Both the position numbers and the translations under genes were made by a program. A DNA stretch of 64,000 bases from Nilaparvata lugens (taxonomy: Eukaryota > Arthropoda > Insecta > Hemiptera > Delphacidae): contig NC_052514.1 in NCBI RefSeq assembly GCF_014356525.2, positions 1,278,471 through 1,342,470 on the forward strand, in the 5' to 3' direction. The notes below the pieces were generated by a model. It was not told the origin of the DNA and made no database searches. It saw nothing but the letters and a program-made list of their open reading frames with translations. This document shows positions 12,254-23,063 of this stretch, in pieces; the stretch's first letter is position 1, and every line of letters starts with the position of its first letter.

Positions 12254-13370
12254 AAAGTAATAATATTTTATTTACAATGCAAATGACACTAATGTAATAA
12301 CATTGAAAGATAAATTAATAAGGTAGTCCTTGTGCTATTTTTCTTCCAAATTTATAGGTGACAAAGTCCAAGATAAGGTTACAATTTCACGTGTACAATT
12401 TTTATAAAATGTATAATATTCAGTTTCGCCAAAATGTGGTGATTAGATTATTAGAATATTTAAAAGCCTACTCACAAAACAATAAACTGCTTAAGTGATG
12501 GAATAATAAATTTGCATTTTATCTGAACGATGTTTAAGTTACCATCAACTTTATTTTGGAGTTCATCATGTCATCAAACAACACATAAACAAAAGCTCAT
12601 ATGTGTACCATTCGCAATTTGAAAAAATCATCAGAGAAATGTTTTTGCTACAGTTATACAACATCACCTTCACAGATTTTCTATGTAGAAAACCTCACAC
12701 GTTTCACAAAATTCACTATCCAGTAATCTTGAAGATTATTGCGTTTTGAGTGAACCTGGATCAGTCTAAACACAAACTGGGATTTCAATGTGACCCAATC
12801 CCAGCCTATAAGAGAAAAATACATTCCTTTACAAATAGATTCAAAACCAATTCGCAATCAATCCTAATGTAACCTATTTGGAAGCAATGTGACCCAATTC
12901 CAGCCTATTAAACAACATCGCATTCCTCACTAACACAAAACCAATCCGCAATCGAATGAGTGAAGGAAACTAAACTTTCATTAAAAATACTAATTACTCT
13001 ATTGCCAATATTATCGTTCAGGTCGAATGATCAGCAGGGAAAGGTCTATACTGCATTAAGATTCATTCTGAACTGTCAGGATTCTTCATCAAAAAAACAT
13101 TGATGATTTCCATTTGACCTATACTGACTGTGAGTGATGAATCTCTGTACTCCTTATAAATATAATAATAAAGCTTCCAATTCAACAAATGCAGAAAATT
13201 TGAAATGATGAATGTCAGAGTTCCCCATAAATATAATACAAGAGCTTCTCATCGAATTAATGGTGCCAGTTTGAAGTGGATCTCACAATAGTTGTCTTTC
13301 ACTAAGAATATTGTAACGACAGTGCTGACGAAACAGACTTGACACTAAAACGATGGTCACCAAGTTTTCT
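12254..13370. other. Noncoding with short local duplications
   Basis: About 12285-12375 resembles the retroelement-tail sequence at 40807-40900. An imperfect 98-bp tandem duplication spans about 12790-12960 (GTGACCCAATYCCAGCCTAT landmark at 12790 and 12888). A second weak duplication lies at 13130-13260. No coding region is supported. Confidence 0.45.
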
Positions 13371-13399
13371 CTTCCAATTTACTGTCAGAATTATTTTTA

Positions 13400-13712
13400 A
13401 TCAGGGTCAAGATCGGCCCGTTAGTCCGAAGCGGTTAATCGGGAAGGTCGTCAGCGTCCTTTAACCGCGGTCATCTTAGTTTTCATCATAGTTTTCCCCC
13501 GGTAAGGTTTTTCCGACAATTTCCATCAATCGGGACAGGACAGTTTTTCCGGCCTTCGCGACGATAACGCTCCGTTTGGGAAAAGTGGGCGTGTCCGTTT
13601 CACTTGCTTTAAATTAGTTTTAGGATTTTCTAGAAATTGTAATCAGTGTAAGGCCGGAACAAACAGTATCTACTGAAGTCTGAATAAACTTGTACTGATT
13701 GATTGATTATTT
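13400..13712 (+). mobile_element. 3' end of a non-LTR retrotransposon, (TGAT)n tail
   Basis: A GC-richer block (AAGCGGTTAATCGGGAAGGT and onwards) ends with a GAATAAA-type signal near 13680 and a short GATT repeat tail. This is the organisation of a heavily 5'-truncated LINE copy. No ORF remains, so the clade cannot be assigned. Confidence 0.5.
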
Positions 13713-14427
13713 TATACGATTCCATAGATAGATGGACAGATATTCGATGGATGGATAAATATATAGATATTTATATCAATTCATGGTGAAATATATGTGC
13801 ATAATATTAAAACAATTATAGACACAAAATAGAGGTGAGGATTTCAATCAACCATTCAACAACTTGTTAGAAGTTCTCAAGCTGCAGTCACCAATATGCC
13901 AAATTGATATGTGCACGGCTTCAATAACTGAATTTTGAAATTACATTGACGTTTTTGAAATAGTGATTTTTCAAGATGTGAACTTGAAAACTTCAAGCAC
14001 AATTTGGGAATATAAATGGTAATATTTTTCTTTACATATAGTCTCAACTCTCAAAATTCTGTAGACAACTTTCTGATTGGGTACTGATTGTGATGAAAAT
14101 ATTGCTTTGATCTCTTACAATAATTATTGATCAAAACTACAAATATTTGTTAATCTGATAATGAGTAGGTATCATGAATATCAATTATATTGTAAAAATT
14201 CAACATGGAAATATGTACCGCGTAATATTAATCCCAATGAAATAGCATTCTGTATCTGATAATTTTTTTCAAATCAAATTTTATTTTCAAATTTTCCAAA
14301 AACATTCACATGTATGAGACAACTGTGTCAACAACAAAATCAGAATCAAAACACAATATAAAGCATAATTAGCAAGTAATCAATAGTCGCTGACACAATA
14401 ATCAATGTAAAGAAAACAAAAGAAATA
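13713..14427. other. Noncoding, AT-rich
   Basis: Only short GATA/GATG-like runs (13725-13765). No gene or well-defined repeat was identified. Confidence 0.4.
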
Positions 14428-15045
14428 GTATATTTCGTACCTAGAGCAGAAAATGAGATTTTTCCTGCTCGAAATCGGGTTTCAAGTCCGAGGCCGTAGA
14501 CCGAGGACTAGAAAAGAGTGAGAGCCGGAAAAACATTTTTGCCCGTGGTGCGAACGCTATTTTTCGCCACACACAAAAATAAACAATATATATATTTATG
14601 AGAATAGTTGTTTACTAAGCACTTCCGAAAGCAGAAGTGGAAGGTGATAGCTCTAGCAAATCTGAGGTAATCTGAATATCAGCAAATTGTCCAAGTCTTT
14701 TTATTTTTTATTCTGATCTGTCTAAATAACCTAAAAGATGATGTTCAATTATGTGGGAGGTTGATTTTATACTTTTTTATTCTTTCAAATGTCAATAAGA
14801 TGATATTATTCAAATGTTTCGATTATTGAATAATGAACACAAATAATGAAAAGTTTTTTGATCAGCTGTTTTTTGATCACCTTTCTTAGTTCCATGTTAG
14901 CGGCTGGAAAGGGTACTCTTTCCGGCCTAGGCCGGAAAGAAACCTGTTCTGACGTCAGACGAGAGTCGTCTGCAAACAATGTCTTTCAGATCTACGTAGG
15001 GACTGGAAAACAGCTGCTTTCTGTGCAGTGTGGCGAAAAATAATG
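14428..15045. mobile_element. Nonautonomous element, family P, copy 2
   Basis: The left 250 bases match 8190-8450 closely (TATATTTCGTACCTAGAGC, CGAGGCCGTAGACCGAGGAC). The interior matches 8735-8900. The right end (14895-15045) has GCCGGAAAG-rich sequence. The open frame at 14846-15043 lies wholly inside the repeat and has no recognisable domain, so it is not called a gene. Confidence 0.6.
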
Positions 15046-15139
15046 TCTTATGAATAATGTGGATGTGACAAAATAAAACTGTGTTTTTCAATTGAAAGAA
15101 AATCATCCTGTATGTGATACATTCCATGCCCTTATACAT

Positions 15140-15401
15140 TATTTTATGCCCTTTGGCTTGGCCATGTAATCCATGTGATTAGACACACAACGAGTTTAGT
15201 TTGAGAATATTGGAAGTTATAATAATTTGACAAAGAGCTCGTGGAAGACCCCTGAAGCAAGTTATCAAAGATCTAGGGATCCAGAGCTAAATCCAACTGA
15301 AGAATACAACTCTAGACGATGTATACAGTTCAGGCTGGAATACTACAGCTTGAATACAGTTCAGGAAACGATGGAGAAGTGCCTTCCAATCGAATGATTG
15401 A
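15140..15401 (+). pseudogene. Relic of a LINE reverse-transcriptase C-terminus
   Basis: In plus-strand frames with stops and shifts, 15151-15185 reads LWLGHVIHVIR, about 15234-15270 reads RARGRPLKQVIKDL, and 15369-15401 reads RWRSAFQSND followed by a stop. The order 'LGHV..R', 'RGRP', 'WR' and stop is the usual C-terminal arrangement of LINE polymerases, after the thumb. The rest of the polymerase is absent upstream. I read this as a small decayed non-LTR fragment. The family is not assignable. Confidence 0.55.
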
Positions 15402-15404
15402 AGC

Positions 15405-16225
15405 TAGAGAAGAAGATACTTATATTATTTTTCCTCCACCTACTGTCTAAAGTACTTACTTTACTCCCTGAAACCTAATACTAAAGTGTCACTTTTTTGC
15501 TCTCGGTAGTAAAAAACAGAAAAACTCCCTAAGGAGTAAAAGTGACTCCATTTTAATAACATGGGGAGCATCTCTATTTTGAAACTTACATTGTAATAGG
15601 TTAGAAGGTCTAAGCTCAGATGAGAAAGCATAATAGAGGTGTCTGTCATTGAGTCAACTGAATTCAATACCAGAAATTTGATCAACTCATGAAATATATT
15701 TTGTATGATATTATTATTCTTAATATTAGTAGACAATAAAAATTTATACAATTTTTAAAATATTTTATTCTATTCAAAATACCAGCCAACAAATATTTTT
15801 GATCTGCAATTCAAATCTGAACCGCGTGATCTGAAGTCAGCCATTTTTGGTAGCTGCTCAGCTGATATATTGTTACAACTTTTGCCGATAGATAGCGCAA
15901 TCGGCAGTGCCAATCAGATGACCGGTTTTAGGTTTTAGATTTAGGTTATGTTGTTAGGAATCATTGTCACCAATACGTAAGTTATTAGAATGATTTTGTT
16001 TGCAGTTTATATAAAAAAATGTAGATGGAGGAAAAATGTTGTGTACATCACGAGCGAAAAATACTTTTTCCTCCACCTACTATCAAAAGTCTCATTTTAC
16101 ACCCTGGAATCGAATACTAAAGTACTACTTTCCTCCCATGGGACTAAAAATAATTCCCAGCGGGAAAAGTGATCACTTTTACTCCCAAGGGAGTAAAAAT
16201 AAACCCATAAGATTAACATGGGAAG
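15405..16225. repeat. Two fragments of a TTTTTCCTCCACCTAC repeat family
   Basis: 15420-15560 and 16020-16225 share TTTTTCCTCCACCTACT followed by 'actccc' and 'actaaagt' motifs. A related, more GC-rich form lies at 17190-17440. The intervening DNA (15570-16000) shows no gene. Open frames across them are unsupported. Confidence 0.5.
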
Positions 16226-16442
16226 AAGTCCGACAACACCGCGATTGAAGAATGAGGAATGTGGCAACACTGTCGTGGTCGGTAGAGGAAAAGTAAAAGA
16301 GCTCTATTTCGATCTTTGGAATATTTTAGCTCTAGGAAATAAGTAGCTCTTTTTCGATTGTTAGGTTATGTTCAACCGTTGGTGGATATGAAAAAGTACA
16401 CACCTCTAACGTCATCGGCATCTCTACGAGAGCGTTCATCTA

Positions 16443-16770
16443 AAGGTACGTTTTCGTTTATGCGAACTTTCCGCAGTCGACGACGGCAAGCATTGTTGAC
16501 ATTCATATTGTCCAAATTTCAAGTGTGCTAAAACAGCTGATTAAATAACTTTTTCATTATTTGTCTTTATTAATAAAGAAATAAACTTTTCAATAATATC
16601 AAAATATTGGCATTTAAAAGTATAAAAAAGTATAAGCTCAACCTGCTCCATTAAAACATAATTTAACATAATCTTTTAAGTTATGTAGACAGATTGAAAT
16701 CTACCCAATCTGAGATTCTCTCCCTGTCATGGTCGACGACGGCATTTACGCATAAACGAAAACCCACTTT
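16443..16770. mobile_element. MITE related to 11931-12253
   Basis: The left end, GGTACGTTTTCGTTTATGCG, is inverted at the right end (GCATAAACGAAAACCCACTT), with CGACGACGGC next to both. The interior matches the 'aaacagctga' and 'acctgctccat' parts of family P. It is 328 bp and noncoding. Confidence 0.75.
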
Positions 16771-17189
16771 AACAGAGACGACTGAGCGTGTCTGCACAGA
16801 AAACAAGATTGCAGGTTATGTTTTTTCTTGGTTACTACTAAGATCTTCGAAATCCGCTACCGGTATTGTAGACACGGTCTTTCAAAATTGTGATGGGTGC
16901 ACAATAACAATAAACAATTACTATCAGAAGTAGGCTTTTACACTATCAACAATCATCTCTATCAACAATCATCATCTATACTATAAACTATCTATATATA
17001 ATAGTTAATACGCGACATGGAATTTTGTGACTCATAAGGAAACTATAAACTATCAACTATCACTATTAACTAGCAACTATCAACAAATTATTATCAGAGG
17101 TGAGCTAAATTTTGTTTTTAAAAAATAGTGTGAAAGCGTGAAGATGTAGTAAAATTATTCATTGTTATAGGTATTGGTGTAGGTGGAGG
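16771..17189. other. Noncoding, AT-rich
   Basis: Contains ACTATCAAC/ACAATCATC-like imperfect short repeats (16930-17090). No gene. Confidence 0.45.
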
Positions 17190-17440
17190 AAAAATGTTGT
17201 GTGCATCACGGGACTAAAGTACTTATTCTCCCTCAGGGAAATTGTCGCCCTCGGCTACGCCATCGGGCGACAACAGTTTCCCTCAGGGAGAAAAAGTTGC
17301 ACTTTAGTCCCTAGATGCACAAATAACTATTTCTCCCTCAGGAAAATTGCTGCCCTCGGCTTCGCCTCGGGCTTCAAACTTTTTCCCACAGGGAGAAAAA
17401 GTTGTACTTTTCACTCTAGATATACAAATAACTATAATAC
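17190..17440. repeat. GC-rich TTCTCCCTCAGGGA repeat, two half-copies
   Basis: Two similar blocks (17215-17305 and 17325-17405) each contain CTCCCTCAGG, a GCCCTCGGCT patch and a CAGGGAGAAAAAGTTG end. Each is a small hairpin. The plus-strand open frame here follows the repeat and is not a gene. Confidence 0.6.
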
Positions 17441-17759
17441 TGAACTGAAAAATGTAGACTAATGTAGATATGTGTATTAAAATAGAATGTGTAGAATGTG
17501 TAGAATAAATAGAATGTGTAGAATGTGTACTAAAATGTAGACAAGAAACATTTTATTGATTCGTCAACAATCTCAAATAAGGACTGTTCCAATCATCAAT
17601 CTCTGATCTTGTTCAGGCCAAAGAATGATTGAGCTGATTGATATTCCCACAGGCGTCGGTTACAGACTGTAATTCTATTGAAGGCCGCCGTAATACATTG
17701 AAGCGAGAGCGACCACTGACTGACTTTAACCGTGAATTAGATACGATGATGCGTGACAT

Positions 17760-18185
17760 AATACCTTCTCTCACTCTCTCACTCACTCTCTTTTTCTTTT
17801 CGTATCTCTCTCTGCTATCTCTTGTATCATTTCTTATAATACATTTTCACTCTGTTATTTCTCTCTCTCTTCTTTGTATCTTTCTCTGCTATCTCTTGTA
17901 TCTTTTCTTATAATACATTATCTCTCTGTTCTTTCTCTCTTTCTTTTGTATTTTTCTCTGTTATCTCTTGTATCTTTCCTTATAATACCTTTTCACTCAG
18001 TTCTTCTCTCTTTTCTTTGTATCTTTCTCTGCTATCTTTTGTATTATTTCTTATAATACCTTCTCTCTCTGTTCTTCTCTCTTTTCTTTGTATCTTTCTC
18101 TGCTATCTCTTGTATCATTTCTTACAATACCTTTTCTCTCTCCCACTCTCTCTTTCTCTTATTTCTCTCTCTCTCTCTCTCTTTT
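17760..18185. repeat. TC-rich minisatellite, about 72-bp unit, 5 copies
   Basis: A unit containing TATCTTTCTCTGCTATCTCT and TTCTTATAATAC recurs about every 72 bases from 17800 to 18140, then decays to (TC)n. Leu/Ser-rich frames across it are artefacts. Confidence 0.85.
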
Positions 18186-18476
18186 GGTAGAGAGTTAATG
18201 GGGAGGATACTTCGAATATTCTTTCCAAAGAATGGTCATTGATATTCATTGATATGTCCAAAGCTCCGCCAATTTATGTAGATGCATAACAATATTTTAT
18301 CTATAGTTATTACAAATTGCTTTTTTCATATCATATACATTTCAATAATATTATTTTCTTAATTTATATTTAGTAAATTCATCTATAATTTTGCTGTATT
18401 GTAAGCTATTGTATATAAGTGTATAAGCCAGTATTATTGTAATCTACATAAATAAAGTACTCAATCAATCAATCAA
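18186..18476 (+). mobile_element. LINE/SINE 3' end, family J, copy 1
   Basis: Contains ATATGTCCAAAGCTCCGCCA and ends AATAAAGTACTCAATCAATC, a polyadenylation-like AATAAA plus a TCAA repeat tail. Other copies are at 18505-18785, 52925-53166 and 62712-63010 (minus). It probably represents a 5'-truncated non-LTR element; no ORF remains. Confidence 0.65.
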
Positions 18477-18504
18477 TCTCTCTCTCTCTCTCTCTCTTTT
18501 TCTT

Positions 18505-18785
18505 TGGTAGAGAATTAGTGGGGATAATTTTAATATTCTTTTCGAAGAATGGACATTGGATATGTCCAAAGCTCCGCCAATTTATGTAGATGCATAACAA
18601 TATTTTATCTATAGTTATTACAATTTTTTTTCATATCATAATACAGCTCAATAATTATTTTCTTAATTTATATTTTGTAAATTCATCTATAATTTTGCTG
18701 TATTGTAAGCTATTGTATATAAGTGTATAAGCCAGTATATATTGTAATCTACATAAAAAGTACTCAATCAATCAATCAATCAATC
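18505..18785 (+). mobile_element. LINE/SINE 3' end, family J, copy 2
   Basis: Same sequence as copy 1 and in the same orientation, separated from it only by (TC)n. The two form a tandem pair about 315 bp apart, from a local duplication or an insertion into the first copy's tail. Confidence 0.65.
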
Positions 18786-19054
18786 TCTCTCTTTCTCTCT
18801 CTCTCTATCTCTCTTATTTCTCTCTTTTCTTTGTATCTTTCTGTGTTATCTTCTGTATCTTTCTCTGTTGTCTTTTGTATCTTTCCTGTAAAGAGATTAT
18901 CACACTTTGAAGGAGTGTGAAAACTGGGCTTGTCACGCTATTATCAGAGAATATAGAATGCCACAGAATGTTACACTCTGTACTCTCTGCCTATTATCAG
19001 AGTTAAATATAGAACAGGAATGGACCCAATTTTTTTTCTAGTGGGACTCATTTC

Positions 19055-20057
19055 AAAATTACTTGTAGTTCTGTGAACAGTATACCACGCGCTCAGTGAG
19101 TTACATTGACCTGTTGTTATGTTTTCTCAAAAATTAATAAATAATTTATCAATTTAAAATGTCTAGAAAAATCCTAAATAAACATAGCTCTTGATGTCCT
19201 TTCGTACCGTGACGTGTCGTCCCGGAATGTGAGTGTGAGCGCTGTTATCAGGTCTGGCTGCAACTGTCTACAACGTTGATGGAAAGATACATTTTCAAGA
19301 TGTTCGATGTTTTTGAACGGGTAGTATTATAGTCAACTGTCTACTAACGTTGATGGAAAGATACATTTTCAAGATGTTTGATGTTTTTGAACGGGTAGTA
19401 TTATAGTCAACTGTGTACTAACGTTGATGGAAAGATACATTTTCAAGATTTCGATGTTTTTGAACGGGTAGTATTATAGTCAACTGTCTACTAACGTTGA
19501 TGGAAAGATACATTTTCAAGATGTTTGATGTTTTTGAACGGGTAGTATTATAGTCAACTGTGTACTAACGTTGATGGAAAGATACATTTTCAAGATGTTC
19601 GATGTTTTTGAACGGGTAGTATTATAGTCAACTGTCTACTAACTTTGATGGAAAGATACATTTTCAAGATGTTCGATGTTTTTGAACGGGTAGTATTATA
19701 GTCAACTGTCTACTAACGTTGATGGAAAGATACATTTTCAAGATGTTCGATGTTTCTGAACGGGTAGTATTATAGTCCACTAGACAGCTGATTTATGATG
19801 AATAATTCTATAGTCTGATTTTTACTCTAATTTTGGCGTATAAAGGAGGCTCCTTTTTCCTTTTATATTATCCTTGAAATGCAAAATTTCCAAAAACATT
19901 GTATATACGTCGACGCGCAATTTAAAAAGGAACATACCTGTCAAATTTCATGAAAATCTATTACCGCGTTTCGCCGTAGATGCGCAACATATAAACATTA
20001 AGAGAAATGCCAAACCGTCGACTTGAATCTTAGACCTCACTTCGCTCGGTCAATCAG
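19055..20057 (-). mobile_element. Helitron-like element, family E, copy b, with internal satellite
   Basis: On the minus strand the 5' part (20057 to about 19795) is the conserved family E end, then a 74-bp tandem array (19275-19792), then a block containing CCGGAATGTGAGTGTGAGCG, and a 3' end near 19060 (ACAGAACTACAAGT, a degenerate CTAGT). The copy at 27763-28376 has the same interior but fewer array units. Confidence 0.65.
19275..19792. repeat. 74-bp tandem repeat, 7 units
   Basis: Unit starts are near 19275, 19349, 19423, 19497, 19570, 19644 and 19718. Each contains GATGGAAAGATACATTTTCA and GAACGGGTAGTATTATAGTC. The units are nearly identical, which indicates recent expansion or homogenisation. 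Confidence 0.95.
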
Positions 20058-20506
20058 TATCGTTCATCAATCAGACTTGATTGAGTGAGAAACAGACAAT
20101 ATGTTATTCATCTAAGACCATATTTTATAAAGTATAGATTGAACTCCAGTTTGAAGTCAGGCTCACTCTATAGGAAAATGAAATAAAATGAGGTATGGAA
20201 TTGTACGATGTTTTACCGTTCTCAGAAATTTTATTAGGTTAAACCGATGATGTTAGTGAAGTTCCGTTAAATTTCATAGAATTCATAAGGACTGCAGAAA
20301 ATTGTACGTCCAAAAATCGATGTGAGTGTAACTGGCTCAACTCTTTACCATTGAAATTAAAAAATTAATCTTGATACTCTAGTAATAGGATTCACTTGTA
20401 AGATAGTATAATTATATTTTCCCTGCCACTTTATGTGATCATTTAATGAGTAGGCTATAGCTTAAAGTGTCGCTTTCAACACAAAATTTATTATTATTTA
20501 GGAAAT
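20058..20506. other. Noncoding; part of a foldback MITE
   Basis: 20255-20345 matches the right half of the foldback at 4447-4622 (GTCCAAAAATCGATGTGAGT). Otherwise no feature. Confidence 0.45.
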
Positions 20507-21134
20507 AGTTATTTGTGCAACTAGTGCACAAAGTGATAGTTTGCTGCACCGAAAGAAACGTTTACGCCCGAGCCGTAGGCGAGGGCGGAATGGTTTGTTG
20601 AGTGCAGCAGAGGAACTTCGTGCACGTATTTCACATTAAATTTTTCCTACAGTCACCATTGAATATGAAAAGTGGGTAATTATGGGTAAAATTCCCTGAA
20701 ATCCATCAAATGTTTGTGTGTGTAATTTTATTATCAATGAAAACCTTAATTTATTTAAAATTCATTTCAAGGCACACAACGGTAACGCTGTAATAATAAT
20801 TGATTTAAAATGATTAGTAATTCAATTGAAAATTTATCTGACTGCTTGAAGGGGGTTTATCTTATGTAAGCATTGAAATGACAATAATGAAGGCACATAA
20901 TGGCAAGGCAACGCTGTTCTCCACTGCCATTATAACGTGGGCCTCACTATGAGTATTACCAACTTAGTTTTGATTTTGCTGCACTGGTGCTCCATATAAC
21001 CTACTAACTATTTTGTCATGCTGCAAATCTGGAGTACGCAAAGTACTCACTTTGCGCACTAGTGCGGAAAAGTGATTCTTTGCGGCCTGCAATCAGTGCA
21101 GAAATGGTCACTTTTCAAGGTATCTGTAGGAAAA
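20507..21134 (+). mobile_element. Nonautonomous element, family F, copy 1
   Basis: Starts TAGTTATTTGTGCAACTAGT and contains CGAGCCGTAGGCGAGGGCGG. The right part has TGCAAATCTGGAGT and CGGCCTGCAATCAGTGCAGA. A MITE M right end (about 20890-20950) is embedded. It ends directly against copy 2 in the same orientation. Confidence 0.7.
20890..20950. mobile_element. MITE family M, right-end fragment
   Basis: About 60 bases ending CCACTGCCATTATAACGTGG plus GCCTCACTAT, the family M terminus. The left half is absent. Confidence 0.7.
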
Positions 21135-21662
21135 TAGTTATTTGTGCAACTAGTGCGCAAAGTGACAGTTTGCTGCACCGAAAGAAACGTTTACGCCCGA
21201 GCCGTAGGCGAGGGCGGAATGGTTCCTGAGTGCAGCAGAGGAACTTTGCGCACGTATTTCACATTAAGATTTTCCTACAGTTACCATTGAATATGAGAAG
21301 TGGGTAATTATAGGTAAAATTGCCTGGAATCCATCAAATGTTTTTCTGTGTAATTTTATTATTGATAAAAACCTTAATCCTAAAATCCTAAAGTCCTCGT
21401 TGTCCTTGGTTATAATATATAATGAATAATAATTAGCGCGTTGTGCTTGGTGCACCTCTGCTCACTATAGCGCCACAGCAGTCACTGTTACCAACTTCTT
21501 TTGATTTTGCTGCACTGTTGCTCCATAACCTACTAAGTATTTTGCGTTGCCATGTTGCAAATCTGGAGTGCAGAAAAATTTTTCCCGCACTAGAGCGGAA
21601 AAGTGATTCTTTGCGGCCTGCAATCAGTGCAGAATGATCACTTTTCAAGTATCTGTAGGAAA
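21135..21662 (+). mobile_element. Nonautonomous element, family F, copy 2
   Basis: About 528 bp, with the same ends as copy 1 and a minus-strand copy at 63388-63905. The ends share GTGCAACTAGTGCGCAAAGT (left) and GCACTAGAGCGGAAAAGTGA (right part). Small frames on both strands are shadows of the repeat. Confidence 0.75.
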
Positions 21663-21789
21663 AAATTATTATCAATCTCTTTACTCTTATTACTACTTGT
21701 GTAGTAGTGAGTGTAGCCTACTATTGAATCAAACAGCTTTGTTTGTTCTAAAATGATAAATTGATTATAAATCTTGTATAATGTGAAAA

Positions 21790-22012
21790 TACAGTGTTGA
21801 TGTATATTATTTCCATTTTCGGATGAATAGAAGATTCCCCAACAGATTGACTAGTGTGTGAAGACTCTAACTAATATCACCACCAAATTTCAGCTGTAAC
21901 TATGATTTTGGTGTTAATTCCAACCAAGGAATATATTGGTGACTTGATTAGAAACTTGTATATTTCAAAAAATAGCTCGATGTATATTATATATATATAT
22001 ATTATATATATA

Positions 22013-22050
<38 letters not shown>

Positions 22051-22760
22051 TTATGAACAAAAGATTCCCAACAGATAGACTAGTGAGTGAATTTTTAACT
22101 AATATGCGACTATCGACATATAAAAACAATTTCGGCTGTAAATACACCAAGGAATATCTTGATGATTTGAATGTAGATTCTTGTATTGTTTCAAGAATAT
22201 AGCTCGATGTATATTATTTCTAATTTCGGATAAAAAAATGAGTTTCCAGGAGATAGACTAGTGTGTGAAGACTAACTATTGACCGACTATTGACCTATCA
22301 CCACAATTTCCGCTGTAACTACACCAAGGTATCTTGGTGATTCGATCATAAAATCTTGTATTGTTTCGAGAATTATTGCTCGATGTATATTATTTCTAAT
22401 TTCGGATAAAAAAATGAGTTCCCAACAGATTGACGAGTGTGTGAAGACTAACTATTGACCTATCACCACAATTTCCGCTGTAACTACACCAAGTACACCA
22501 AGGTATCTTGGTGATTCGATCATAAAATCTTTTATTGTTTCTAGAATTATTGCTTGATGTATATTATTTCTAATTTCGGATAAAAAATGAGTTCCTAACA
22601 GATTGACGAGTGTGTGAAGACTAACTATTGACCTATCATCACAATTTCCGCTGTAACTACACCAAGTACACCAAGGTATCTTGGTGATTCGATCATAAAA
22701 TCTTTTATTGTTTCTAGAATTATTGCTCGATGTATATTATTTCTAATTTTGGATGATTCC
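21790..22760. repeat. About 175-bp tandem repeat, 5-6 units
   Basis: The landmark CGATGTATATTATTTC (or a variant) recurs at 21796, 21975, 22202, 22379, 22552 and 22726. The spacing is 173-179 except one 227-base interval, where (TA)n and a poly(T) run (about 21985-22052) have expanded inside a unit. Each unit also has TTGGTGATTCGATCATAAAA. Confidence 0.9.
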
Positions 22761-22765
22761 CCAAC

Positions 22766-22963
22766 TATAGTGAAGTTCACGTTATAATGGCAGTGTATGA
22801 TTAGCAATGGTATTGCTATCGAATGAAAAAGGCTAAGAAATTACCACAATATAATGTGGAATTACCACAATATCAACTTCTCAACTACACAAAAAGGTAT
22901 TGCTATCCTTGTCATTTAACAGAGCGGATAGCGCTATCTCTTTCTCGCTATGCTCTGTTGCCA
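22766..22963 (+). mobile_element. MITE family M, left part, cut by insertion and gap
   Basis: Begins TATAGTGAAGTTCACGTTAT. A fragment of the F2 foldback flank (GAATGAAAAAGGCTAAGAAA and two TTACCACAATAT copies) is inserted at about 22822-22890. The rest is lost in the N run. Confidence 0.7.
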
Positions 22964-23063
22964 NNNNNNNNNNNNNNNNNNNNNNNNNNNNNNNNNNNNN
23001 NNNNNNNNNNNNNNNNNNNNNNNNNNNNNNNNNNNNNNNNNNNNNNNNNNNNNNNNNNNNNNN
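22964..23063. other. Assembly gap (100 N)
   Basis: Exactly 100 N, so probably a placeholder of unknown true size. It lies inside a repetitive MITE region. Confidence 0.99.

Noticed and set aside
19275..19792. CRISPR-like array
   Set aside because: The whole 74-bp unit is repeated with no unique spacers, and the DNA is eukaryotic.
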